Program-made: the position numbers and the translations under genes
The notes under the pieces: model-generated
The model's input: only the letters and a program-made list of their open reading frames with translations
Told to the model about the DNA's origin: nothing
Database searches by the model: none
Origin: Nitrospira sp. ST-bin4
GTDB lineage: Bacteria > Nitrospirota > Nitrospiria > Nitrospirales > Nitrospiraceae
Assembly: GCA_002083565.1 (NCBI GenBank)
Contig: MSXM01000011.1
Span: 1-32,753 of the forward strand
Direction: 5' to 3'
DNA length: 32,753 nucleotides
Part shown: piece after piece, positions 1-8,140 of the stretch
Numbering within the stretch: position 1 is the first letter of the stretch
How the letters are laid out: every line of letters begins with the position of its first letter

Positions 1-863
1 GCGATCAGCTGGCTGAGTACCAGGCTAAGGTGGCGGCGGCGCAGCATCTGGCCGATCAACGCAAGGCCGCGCTCGATCAAACCCGGGAGAATATCCTCCG
101 TTTGGAAGCCACGGTGCCCATGGAGGCGGAACGCGCGGCGGCTTACAAACGCCTGCTCGAACATGAGGCCGTGACGAAGATGGATTTCCTGCAGGCCGAG
201 GGACAGCGGATCGACAAGACGCAGGAACTGGCCGGGCAGAAGAAGAGGCTGCAACAAGACATGGCGGCGCTTGCGGAGGCCGACAAGCACTATCGGGCCA
301 TGATCTCGGAATTCCAGCAATCCAAGCAGGCGGAGTTGTCCATCCTTGAAACCAAAGCCGCCTCGCTCACACAGGATGTGACCAAAGCGGGCCAAAAGGC
401 GGACCTGCAGCGGCTGACGACGCCGATCGACGGTGTGGTGCAACAGCTGGCTGTACATACGGTCGGCGGTGTAGTGACACCGGCTCAACCGCTGCTCATC
501 GTCGTGCCGCAGGAGCATCCGGTCGAGGTGGAAGCGCAGGTCGAAAACAAAGATGTCGGGTTTGTCAGCGAGGGGCAGCCGGTTGAAATCAAGGTCGAAG
601 CCTTTCCGTTCACCCTGTATGGAACCATTCCAGGCCGGGTCTTGACGGTTTCCGGCGACGCGGCGCCTATCGAAAAAGTGGGATTGGTGTATCCCACCAG
701 GGTCAGCATGGATCGGGGGACCATCCAGGTCGAGGGGAAGCAGGTCCATCTTACGTCCGGCATGGCGGTCACGGTGGAGATCAAGACCGGCCAGCGCCGC
801 GTGATCGAGTATCTCTTGAGCCCGCTGCTCAAATCCGTTCAAGAAAGTCTCAGGGAACGGTGA
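1..863 (+). CDS. HlyD-family periplasmic adaptor (membrane fusion) protein, 5' truncated by the window edge
   Basis: The frame is open from base 3 with no stop, so the true start lies before the window; about 287 residues are visible. The first ~130 residues are a Q/E/K/A-rich heptad-like stretch, the coiled-coil hairpin that reaches the TolC channel. It is followed by a short lipoyl-like half motif (around TPIDGVVQQLAVHTVGGVV) and a beta-barrel segment ending in a basic C-terminus. This order matches type I secretion or efflux adaptors, which bridge an inner-membrane ABC transporter and an outer-membrane channel. The TolC-type gene begins only 4 bases after its stop, so the two are almost certainly cotranscribed; an ABC transporter is expected upstream, outside the window. 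The cargo cannot be judged. The frame and family are clear, the exact subfamily is not. Confidence 0.88.
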   Translation, partial: DQLAEYQAKVAAAQHLADQRKAALDQTRENILRLEATVPMEAERAAAYKRLLEHEAVTKMDFLQAEGQRIDKTQELAGQKKRLQQDMAALAEADKHYRAMISEFQQSKQAELSILETKAASLTQDVTKAGQKADLQRLTTPIDGVVQQLAVHTVGGVVTPAQPLLIVVPQEHPVEVEAQVENKDVGFVSEGQPVEIKVEAFPFTLYGTIPGRVLTVSGDAAPIEKVGLVYPTRVSMDRGTIQVEGKQVHLTSGMAVTVEIKTGQRRVIEYLLSPLLKSVQESLRER

Positions 864-867
864 TCAG

Positions 868-2226
868 ATGGTGAATCTGTCCGTTCCTTTTGTCCGCTGC
901 GTGTTGCTCGCCGGGATGATTCTATTCGTCCAGGGACAGGCTGGCCCTGCAGTTGGCGAGGAGGCCGGTCTGGCCGAACCGCTGCCTGCCCCGGCACTCC
1001 ATCTTACTCTAACTCTAAAAGGCACGTTGGCCGCTGCGGCGGATAACAACCCTGATGTGCTTCTCTACAAGGAACGGATTCAAGAGGCGCAAGGGCAGGT
1101 ACGGACGCAATTGGGAGCCATGTTGCCCAATGTGTCCGCCAATGTGCGTCAGACCAGGCAGACGCAGTTTCGGGGAACGTTCGGACTCGATCCGGTCCGG
1201 TCCGACCCCTTCAGTATCTTCGATACGCGCATCAGTGCGACTCAGAATCTGTTGAGCGCCAGCCTGATCCAGCGTTGGCGGGCTTCCCGTGAAGCTCTGC
1301 ATGCCACCGAGTTCGAGGCGGATGCGAGGACGTTTGACACGATGGCCAGTGCGGCGTTGCTCTACATGGAAGGATTGAAGGCCATGGCGATGGCCAAGAT
1401 GCATGAGGCGAATGAATCGATCATGAGCGAGTTACTGGGGATCGTGAGACAACGGCAGCGCGGCGGGGTGGCCACCGGACTGGATATTGCACGGCTCGAA
1501 GCGCAATTGGCTGCGGAACGGCAGCGGGGATCCTCGGTGCGATACGATCTCGAACATGTGAAACTCAGTCTGATCAACCTGTTGGCGTTGCCCCATGAGA
1601 GCAGGTTGGTACTGGCAGACGAATGGTCCACGGACGTGCAGGACATCCCTTCGCCACAGCATGCCGTGGAGGATGCGTTGGCACGTCGTCCGGAAGTCCA
1701 GGCGCAGTTTACCCGTGTTAAAGCGTCGGAACTGACCTACTCCTCGATCACCGGAGAACGGCTGCCATCGCTGGTGGCTCAAGGGGACTATGGCCTGATC
1801 GGAAACCGGTGGAACAATACCCTCGATACCTATCAAATGGCGTTGAGCCTGCAAATTCCTCTTTTTGACGGGGGGCAGCGTGAAGGCCGCATCGCAGAAG
1901 CGCAGAGCCGGTTACGACAGGAAGTGTTCAGGATGAGGTCGGTCGTCAATCAGGTCAAGATGGAAGTCCACGATGCGCTGGCCTCATTGGCGGCGGCGAA
2001 AGAGCAGGTCGGTATCGCACAGACCGGCCTGAAGATGGCGACGAAAGAACTGGAGTTGGCCCGCGAGCGCTATGTCGTGATTACGGCCGCCAGCCATTTT
2101 GAATTGACCAATGGTCTCTCGGCGGTGGCCCGCGCCAGAGAAAATCTGGTGACGGCTCTCTTTCAGCTCAATGCTGCCCGGGTCCATATCGCCCGCTCGA
2201 CCGGCAATCTCCATGCGCTCAATTAG
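868..2226 (+). CDS. TolC-family outer-membrane efflux/secretion channel
   Basis: A protein of 452 residues, the usual length for the OEP/TolC family. An N-terminal hydrophobic signal sequence (VLLAGMILFVQG) is followed by two long alpha-helical, heptad-like repeats. These include the typical family phrases AAADNNPDVLLYKERIQEAQGQVR near residue 55 and LARERYVVITAASHFELTNGLSAVARAR near the end, plus SLQIPLFDGGQREGRI in the second half. The two halves each form part of a trimeric channel through the outer membrane and periplasm. The gene starts 4 bases after the adaptor gene; GATCAG before the ATG offers only a weak ribosome site, so translational coupling is likely. Together they make the outer two components of a tripartite exporter. 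Substrate unknown. Confidence 0.9.
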   Translation: MVNLSVPFVRCVLLAGMILFVQGQAGPAVGEEAGLAEPLPAPALHLTLTLKGTLAAAADNNPDVLLYKERIQEAQGQVRTQLGAMLPNVSANVRQTRQTQFRGTFGLDPVRSDPFSIFDTRISATQNLLSASLIQRWRASREALHATEFEADARTFDTMASAALLYMEGLKAMAMAKMHEANESIMSELLGIVRQRQRGGVATGLDIARLEAQLAAERQRGSSVRYDLEHVKLSLINLLALPHESRLVLADEWSTDVQDIPSPQHAVEDALARRPEVQAQFTRVKASELTYSSITGERLPSLVAQGDYGLIGNRWNNTLDTYQMALSLQIPLFDGGQREGRIAEAQSRLRQEVFRMRSVVNQVKMEVHDALASLAAAKEQVGIAQTGLKMATKELELARERYVVITAASHFELTNGLSAVARARENLVTALFQLNAARVHIARSTGNLHALN

Positions 2227-2275
2227 CCCGTCGATCCCTTGACTTGATCCGGCGCTTCACTCACACTGCCCCTGC

Positions 2276-4525
2276 ATGTACGACCAGCCTGAATCCGAAC
2301 TCCTTCGTCTATTGGCGGAGCGGGCGGGGATTGCCGCCGATTACTACGACATTGCAGGAATACACCATGTGACGACGGATGAGACCCGCCGTGCGATTCT
2401 CGCCGCGATGGGCTTTCGTTCGTTGCATCGGACCGGGCTTGTGGAGGCCCTGACAGCCTGGGACCATCGCCCTTGGGTGCAGGGCTGCGATCCGGTTCGC
2501 ATTCTGCGGCTGGGGGAAGCGCCCGGCTTCTGGTCGTTGTGTGTGCCTTGCGAGAGCGCAGATGATGCGGCCGTGCGCGTCCATTGGTTTCTGTGTGCAG
2601 AGAACGGTGAGCGCTGTCATGAACGGGAAGAAGGGCCAGGGCTGACCAGTGCCGAGACACGCAGCATTGACGGACGGCGCTATATTCGCCTGACGTTCGG
2701 GCTCCCGCCGGATCTGCCGCTCGGCTATTACGAGGCGCGGGTACACGCGCAGGGCGGTAGTGCGGACGTCAATGTGAGATTCCGGCTGATCGTGGCTCCC
2801 GACCGCTGCTATGTTCCGGAGAGCTTTCAGCAGGGGGGCCGTCTCTGGGGTGTGGCGCTGCAGCTCTATTCCTTGCGCAGTGAACGTAATTGGGGGGTCG
2901 GAGACTTTCACGATCTTGCCGATGTCGTCGAGTGGGCCGGCAAGGGGCTGGGCGCGGCGATGATCGGTCTCAACCCGCTGCATGCGTTGAAGAATTCAAT
3001 ACCCTATCACATTAGCCCCTATTCCCCGAGCAGCCGACTGTTTCTTAATGACCTGTACATCGATGTCGAGGGTGTTTCTGAATGCCGCACGGCGCCTGAA
3101 GTGCGGGAGCGGCTGACCGATCCTTCGTTCCGCGCGCGGATTGAGGCCGCCCGGCAAAGCGACTTGGTCGATTACGATGGCGTGGCGTCGGCCAAACGCG
3201 AAATTCTGAATCTGTGTTACCAGGCCTTCCTCCGGGACAACTTTGAAGGGGCAGAGCCGGAATTGAAGCCGCACACGGATCGAGGGTGGAGCTTCCATAG
3301 GTACGTGCTGGAAGCAGGAGAACCGCTGATCCGCTACGCTCTGTTTCAAGCGTTGGAAGAGGAGGGACGAGCGGATTCCGTCTCCACCATGTGGACGGAC
3401 TGGCCGGAAGGATACCGCATGCCGGCATCCGATGCGGTGCGTGAGTTTCAGCGCCGGCAGATGCACCAGGTACGCTTCTTTCTGTATCTCCAATGGCTGG
3501 CGGCAGAGCAGTTGAGCGTGCTGAGGAAGAACACGGCCGAGGCCGGTATGCCGATCGGGCTCTACCACGATCTTGCACTAGGCAGCGATCGACATGGCGC
3601 CGACGGCTGGCGTTTTCAAGAGGTGCTGGCGCTGGGCGCCGATTGCGGCGCGCCGCCCGATGCGTTTGCTCCGGAGGGACAGAACTGGGGATTTTCCCCG
3701 GCCGATCCTCTTCGTCTTCGGGAGAGCGGCTACCAGTATATGATCGAGTTGTTTCGCAATAATCTGCGTTACGGCGGCGCGATCAGGCTTGATCATGTGA
3801 TGGCGCTGTTCCGGCTGTTTTGGATTCCGCGCGGGGCGCCCGCGTCTCAGGGGACGTACGTGCACTATCCTGCCGAAGATCTCCTTGCGATCCTTGCGCT
3901 GGAAAGTACGCGGGCACGCACGCTGGTGATCGGAGAAGACCTGGGCACAGTCCCGGACTGGGTGCGTGACAGGCTTAGGAGCGCAGGCGTTCTCTCCTAT
4001 CGGGTATTCTATTTTGAGCGAACCGAGACTGGAGCCTGGAAGCCGCCGGGCACGTACCCGGGCCAATCCCTTGCCGTTGTGACAACCCATGATCTTCCTA
4101 CGTTAAGCGGATATTGGGAGGGAGCCGACATTCAGACTCGTGATGAGCTGGGTCTTATCGGGTCTGAACAAGCCAAAATTGGGATGTTGATGGAACGGCA
4201 GGCAGACAAAGCGCGAATCATCGGGGCATTACGATCAGAGGGGCTGTTGCCGCCCGGTGTCTCCGACGATCCAGGCCTGACCCCGGTCATGACCTGGGAG
4301 CTGGCCGATGCGATTCATCAGTATCTGGCACACACGCCTGCCTGGATGGTCCTGGCGAATATTGAGGATGTGATCGGTCTGCGCGCGCAAACGAATGTGC
4401 CGGGAACGGTCGATCAACACCCGAATTGGCGGCGGAAATTGAATGTGACGATCGAGGACCTGGCGCAGGATGTCCGATTCACGCAGCTTGCGGCACAGTT
4501 GCGCCCGGCACGGTCTCTTGGGTAA
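2276..4525 (+). CDS. malQ: 4-alpha-glucanotransferase (amylomaltase, GH77)
   Basis: A protein of 749 residues. Residues ~1-165 form the beta-sandwich N-terminal extension seen in E. coli-type MalQ; the rest is the GH77 barrel, starting at the hallmark GGRLWGVALQLYSLRSERNWGVGDF. The catalytic set is complete: nucleophile Asp506 in RLDHVMALFR, acid/base Glu554 in IGEDLGTVP, and transition-state stabiliser Asp606 in TTHDLPTLSGYW. The enzyme moves 1,4-linked glucan segments between chains in the cytoplasm, in maltodextrin or glycogen metabolism. It is separated from the tolC-like gene by 49 bases and from the kinase gene by 48, so cotranscription is possible but a functional link is not evident. 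No other glycogen genes are in the window. Confidence 0.96.
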   Translation: MYDQPESELLRLLAERAGIAADYYDIAGIHHVTTDETRRAILAAMGFRSLHRTGLVEALTAWDHRPWVQGCDPVRILRLGEAPGFWSLCVPCESADDAAVRVHWFLCAENGERCHEREEGPGLTSAETRSIDGRRYIRLTFGLPPDLPLGYYEARVHAQGGSADVNVRFRLIVAPDRCYVPESFQQGGRLWGVALQLYSLRSERNWGVGDFHDLADVVEWAGKGLGAAMIGLNPLHALKNSIPYHISPYSPSSRLFLNDLYIDVEGVSECRTAPEVRERLTDPSFRARIEAARQSDLVDYDGVASAKREILNLCYQAFLRDNFEGAEPELKPHTDRGWSFHRYVLEAGEPLIRYALFQALEEEGRADSVSTMWTDWPEGYRMPASDAVREFQRRQMHQVRFFLYLQWLAAEQLSVLRKNTAEAGMPIGLYHDLALGSDRHGADGWRFQEVLALGADCGAPPDAFAPEGQNWGFSPADPLRLRESGYQYMIELFRNNLRYGGAIRLDHVMALFRLFWIPRGAPASQGTYVHYPAEDLLAILALESTRARTLVIGEDLGTVPDWVRDRLRSAGVLSYRVFYFERTETGAWKPPGTYPGQSLAVVTTHDLPTLSGYWEGADIQTRDELGLIGSEQAKIGMLMERQADKARIIGALRSEGLLPPGVSDDPGLTPVMTWELADAIHQYLAHTPAWMVLANIEDVIGLRAQTNVPGTVDQHPNWRRKLNVTIEDLAQDVRFTQLAAQLRPARSLG

Positions 4526-4573
4526 GGACATGCCGCACACAGCCTTGGATTCAGGCAGAACCAACGACCGACT

Positions 4574-5725
4574 ATGATGCACCGTAACCATCTCATCCTG
4601 AGCATTGCGGCCGCCTGTTTTCTTGTCATCTTTGTCATTGAAGAGTTTGCCCCCGTTAACGTCGTCGGCGCATACGGATACGTGCTGCCGATCTTGCTGG
4701 TCGCGATTCTGCGTAACCGGACCTTGATGCTGGTGACCGTGCTGGCGTGTGTGGCCGCGACCTATTCAGGTCTGCTGCAGCCGACCAAGCCCGGGCGGTT
4801 TCAGGCGGCGGTCATCAATCGGAGCGTCGTGGCCGGGGTGTTGTTGCTGGTCGCGTATCTCGGCATGAGTTGGGAGGAACGCAAAGCCCGTGAGGCGGAG
4901 GCGCGGGCGGCGCTGGCGCAAGAGACTGAGAATCTTCTGAAAGCCAATGCGCAGCTCGTCGAGGCGAAGGATCGGCTCAACCGGTCTGAACGGCTGGCCG
5001 CGGTAGGCCAATTGGTGGCCTCGGTGGCGCATGAGGTGGGGACGCCATTGCATTCGATTGCCTGGCATGTGCAAGCGCTGGCGGAGGAGCCGGCCTTGAC
5101 GCCTGATATGAGGAAGCGGGTGACCGTCATTGATGAGCAGCTGACGCGAGTGGTGCGCATTATTCAGGACTTGCTGTCCTCGACCCGACCTCGCCAGCCT
5201 CAACCGAAGTGGCTGCCGGTGGAGCAGGTGATCAATCCTGCGGCTGTGCTCATGGAGCCGGCCTTCCATGCGAAAGAAATCGCATTGACGGTGGTGATTC
5301 CTGAGCACCTTCCGCTCGCGTGGGCCGATGCGGAGAAAATGCATCAAGTGCTGGTCAATCTTTTGACCAACGCATTAGCCGCCACGCCACCCCAGGGCAC
5401 TGTGACTGTTTCGGTTGAATGCCGCCCGGTTTCGCCGGACGAACTTGAGCGAGGCCGCCGTGTGGCCGAGGCGATGTCTCCGCTGGTCATCGTGATTGCC
5501 GTGCAAGATACGGGAAGCGGGATGCCGGCAGCCGACGCACAGAAAGCCTTCGAGCCGTTTTTCACCACGAAGGCGGTTGGCAAGGGGACCGGCTTAGGGT
5601 TATTCTTGAGCCGCGAAACGGTTGTGGCCCATGGGGGCGAGCTTTCAATCGACAGTGAGGTGGGGCGTGGTACCACAGTGACAATGACCTTGCCTGGATT
5701 ACAAACTGAGCCGGCGGCGGTATGA
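4574..5725 (+). CDS. Membrane-bound sensor histidine kinase
   Basis: A protein of 383 residues. About four hydrophobic segments fill residues ~5-100, with almost no periplasmic domain, so any stimulus is probably sensed within or at the membrane. A short coiled coil (REAEARAALAQETENLLKAN) leads to the HisKA domain with phospho-acceptor His153 in SVAHEVGTPLHSI. The ATP-binding domain follows, with N box NLLTNAL, G1 box DTGSGM, F box FEPFFTTK and G2 box GKGTGLGL. It phosphorylates its partner regulator, whose start codon overlaps its stop (ATGA at 5722-5725). Two adjacent ATGs (4574 and 4577) could both serve as start. The signal is unknown. Confidence 0.93.
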   Translation: MMHRNHLILSIAAACFLVIFVIEEFAPVNVVGAYGYVLPILLVAILRNRTLMLVTVLACVAATYSGLLQPTKPGRFQAAVINRSVVAGVLLLVAYLGMSWEERKAREAEARAALAQETENLLKANAQLVEAKDRLNRSERLAAVGQLVASVAHEVGTPLHSIAWHVQALAEEPALTPDMRKRVTVIDEQLTRVVRIIQDLLSSTRPRQPQPKWLPVEQVINPAAVLMEPAFHAKEIALTVVIPEHLPLAWADAEKMHQVLVNLLTNALAATPPQGTVTVSVECRPVSPDELERGRRVAEAMSPLVIVIAVQDTGSGMPAADAQKAFEPFFTTKAVGKGTGLGLFLSRETVVAHGGELSIDSEVGRGTTVTMTLPGLQTEPAAV

Positions 5726-7158
5726 GGGGATCGATGCATACGGCGACCATTCTTGTGGCCGATGACGATGCGGTCGCGCGTGAACTCCTGGCCGATGCCC
5801 TGAGACAGGAAGGCTATGCTGTCGAGGCGTTTGCCAGCGGAGAAGAGGTGATCGCACGCGGGCGACAAGGGCGCGTTGATCTGGTGTTGACCGATATCCG
5901 GATGGGCGCGGTCGATGGACTGACGGTCTTGCGGGAATTCAAACGGATGAGCCCCGATACGGAAGTCGTGGTATTGACCGCATTCGGATCTCTGGAAGGC
6001 GCAATCGAAGCGATCAAACAAGGGGCGTACGACTATCTGGCGAAGCCGTTCAAAAAAGAGGAGATCAAGCTCGTCGTGCACCGGAGCCTCGACCACTGCC
6101 ATCTGTTGCGTGAAAATGCCCGATTTCGCGAGGAACTCAAGGGCAAGAGTAAAGGAATGGATGAGTGGTCGCCGTTGGTGGGCAGCAGCCCGGCGATGCT
6201 CGAAGTGTATAAGTTGGTCGCCCGGGTGACCGACAGCAAGAGTACGGTATTGCTCCAAGGAGAAAGTGGAACAGGAAAAGAACTGATTGCGCGGGCGATC
6301 CATGTGAACGGGCCTCGCCGGGATAAGCCGTTCATTCCGGTCAACTGCGGTGCGTTGCCGGATACGCTGTTGGAGTCTGAAATGTTCGGGTATGAGAAGG
6401 GTGCGTTTACCGGCGCGGTCGGCATGAAAGCCGGGCTGTTCGAGGCCGCAAACGGCGGCACCCTGTTTTTAGACGAAATCGGGGAGCTTGGTCCGGCATT
6501 ACAGGTCAAGCTGCTGCGCGTCATGCAAGACCAGGAAGTGCGCCGCGTCGGCGGTACGGGATCAGTGAAGGTGGATGTGCGGATCATTACGGCGACGAAC
6601 CGGAATTTGGAGCAGTACGTCAAAGAAGGAAAATTCCGTGATGACCTCTACTATCGGTTGAATGTCGTCAGGATTACATTGCCTTCGCTGGTGGAGCGCC
6701 GGGAAGATATTCCGATGCTGGCGCATCATTTTCTCCAGAAGGCGTCGTCCGGAGGGCCGAGTGTCGTCCGGGGGATCCTTCCGGAAACCATTGCCGTGCT
6801 CACACAATACCGGTGGCCTGGTAATGTGCGGGAGCTTGAGAATGCGATCGAACGGGCCGTCTCTTTAAGTCATGGGCCGCTTGTGACGCCGGAAGATTTA
6901 CCTGAGGCGGTGCGACAAGGCTCTCTCGACGAGGAGGAGAGGAAGCTGTCTCGAGAGGAGCTCGCACATGATGCGTACCTGACTTTGGAGGAAGTTGAGA
7001 AACGGCATCTGATTCGCGTGCTGAAAGAGATGAAGGGGAATAAAGTCAAAGCCGCAAAAATTCTAGGCATTGACAGGCGGACGCTCTATCGAATGGCCGA
7101 GCGGTTTGGTCTGGATATTGGAGAAGAAGCCGAAGGAGCAGAAAAGGAGCCTGCGTAG
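5722..7158 (+). CDS. Sigma-54-dependent NtrC-family response regulator
   Basis: A protein of 478 residues with the full three-domain layout. The receiver has acidic pocket DDD (14-16) and phospho-acceptor Asp58 (LTDIRMG). The AAA+ domain has Walker A GESGTGKE (180-187), the sigma-54 contact loop GAFTGA (227-232) and Walker B LFLDEIGE (Asp251, Glu252). A C-terminal Fis-type helix-turn-helix (KAAKILGIDRRTLYRMAERFGL) follows. It activates RNA polymerase carrying sigma-54 after phosphorylation by the kinase encoded immediately upstream, with which it shares an ATGA overlap. A second in-frame ATG at 5734 has a purine-rich AGGGGA only 3 bases upstream, so the protein may be 4 residues shorter. No sigma-54 promoter was recognised in the window, so its targets are probably elsewhere. 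Confidence 0.95.
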   Translation: MRGSMHTATILVADDDAVARELLADALRQEGYAVEAFASGEEVIARGRQGRVDLVLTDIRMGAVDGLTVLREFKRMSPDTEVVVLTAFGSLEGAIEAIKQGAYDYLAKPFKKEEIKLVVHRSLDHCHLLRENARFREELKGKSKGMDEWSPLVGSSPAMLEVYKLVARVTDSKSTVLLQGESGTGKELIARAIHVNGPRRDKPFIPVNCGALPDTLLESEMFGYEKGAFTGAVGMKAGLFEAANGGTLFLDEIGELGPALQVKLLRVMQDQEVRRVGGTGSVKVDVRIITATNRNLEQYVKEGKFRDDLYYRLNVVRITLPSLVERREDIPMLAHHFLQKASSGGPSVVRGILPETIAVLTQYRWPGNVRELENAIERAVSLSHGPLVTPEDLPEAVRQGSLDEEERKLSREELAHDAYLTLEEVEKRHLIRVLKEMKGNKVKAAKILGIDRRTLYRMAERFGLDIGEEAEGAEKEPA

Positions 7159-7160
7159 GG

Positions 7161-7202
7161 CAAAACAACAGACGCCACAGGCAATCGGCCTGTGGCGTCT
7201 GT
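7161..7202 (-). terminator. Intrinsic terminator of the lipoprotein gene
   Basis: A perfect 15-bp inverted repeat (7168-7182 with 7188-7202, 5-base loop AATCG) lies between two convergent genes. On the minus strand the stem is followed by TGTTTTG, a U-rich tail, so it fits as a Rho-independent terminator for the minus-strand lipoprotein gene. On the plus strand no T tract follows the stem, but the hairpin could still slow transcription from the kinase/regulator pair. Confidence 0.8.
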
Positions 7203-7211
7203 ATCGCTGCG

Positions 7212-7688
7212 TTATTGCAACTTGAAGAAGGATTGCGTCGTGTACGGGTGCGACACGATTTTCAACTTGTTCTTAATCAGACGGAGCTGATTTTCAGGGC
7301 TTTCCGGGTACTGGGTCTTGATGGGGGCATAGCCGTCAAATAAAGTGCGCTTGCCTTCAGTCATCACGTGCAGGCTGAGCTGAGTGGTCTGGTCAGTCCC
7401 CGGCGTGACTGTGGCTTCGACGCGGCTCTTGACGACGCCCCAGCAACAGCGATAGAGACTTTCGAGCCCGCCATTTTCCTCGCGATACCCTGTCGTCAAG
7501 GTCGTTGCGTCTTTCCAGACGATATTCTCATAGCCGCTATTGGTCAGAACTTGCGTGACGGCTTGTTTGACTTGGTCCGGGGGAGCGGCAAGCTGGGCTT
7601 GAATGATATCAGGCTGTGGATGTGAAGCGCAGCCCAGTGCTGTCAGTAGCAGTGCGGACACAAGAGCAAATCCAGTCTGTCGCATCAT
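7212..7688 (-). CDS. Predicted outer- or inner-membrane lipoprotein, function unknown
   Basis: A protein of 158 residues with a lipoprotein signal peptide and lipobox LTALGC, so Cys is the likely lipidated residue after cleavage. The longest open frame begins at 7709, but the ATG at 7688 is preferred: on the minus strand GGAGGT lies 5-6 bases before ATGATGCGACAG, an excellent ribosome site, and the signal peptide then has normal length. The mature part (~135 residues) contains a possible alpha/beta fold with a central GGLESLYRCCWGVVKSRVEATV segment. I do not recognise the family. It sits 17 bases after the Lrp-like gene and may be the last gene of that transcript, ending at the strong hairpin at 7168-7202. 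Confidence 0.8.
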   Translation of the reverse strand: MMRQTGFALVSALLLTALGCASHPQPDIIQAQLAAPPDQVKQAVTQVLTNSGYENIVWKDATTLTTGYREENGGLESLYRCCWGVVKSRVEATVTPGTDQTTQLSLHVMTEGKRTLFDGYAPIKTQYPESPENQLRLIKNKLKIVSHPYTTQSFFKLQ

Positions 7689-7705
7689 CGTGCACCTCCG
7701 TGGGA

Positions 7706-8125
7706 TCATCGCGTTTGACTCTCCGCCAGTTTGTACACCATATGGGTATCGGTCTGAACCACGCCTTCAATACCATGAAGACGGGTCAAGACCAGCTGCG
7801 TCAAGGCGTCTTGATCCGCAATTTCCGCCACCGCAATGATATCGGGTTTTCCCCAACAGGGATCGATGCTCTTGATCTCCTTGAGCTGCGCCAAGGCTTT
7901 CACAACGGAAGACGTCTGCCCCGGTTGCACATTGATCATGATATAGGCACGATCAAACATCAGGGAGAGTCCCGTTTCAGGCGCATGGATCGTGTGGGGG
8001 ACGGTTGCTGACGCCATGTCGCTGTCACTATAGCGAAGTAGCGGAACTGCTGTCAACGGAGGTTTTGGCTTGGAGCGGGAAGGCGGAAGCGGGGAACCGG
8101 CTCTCTTAAGTTTCGGTTTTTCCAT
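7706..8125 (-). CDS. Lrp/AsnC ligand-binding (RAM) domain protein without a DNA-binding domain
   Basis: A protein of 139 residues. From residue ~56 onward (MFDRAYIMINVQPGQTSSVV) to the end it matches the Lrp/AsnC C-terminal ligand-binding fold: beta-alpha-beta-beta-alpha-beta, with the typical endings KPDIIAVAEIADQDAL and IEGVVQTDTHMVYK. These domains oligomerise and bind amino acids or other small effectors. There is no helix-turn-helix; the first ~50 residues are basic and proline-rich and look disordered. The start at 8125 has a weak site (GAGTG, 7 bases upstream); a start at the internal Met of MFDRAYI would give a plain stand-alone domain, but no ribosome site was seen there. The gene follows the nuclease-fold gene by 15 bases. 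Role: effector sensing by protein contact, inferred only from the family. Confidence 0.82.
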   Translation of the reverse strand: MEKPKLKRAGSPLPPSRSKPKPPLTAVPLLRYSDSDMASATVPHTIHAPETGLSLMFDRAYIMINVQPGQTSSVVKALAQLKEIKSIDPCWGKPDIIAVAEIADQDALTQLVLTRLHGIEGVVQTDTHMVYKLAESQTR

Positions 8126-8140
8126 AGGTTCACTCTGGGG

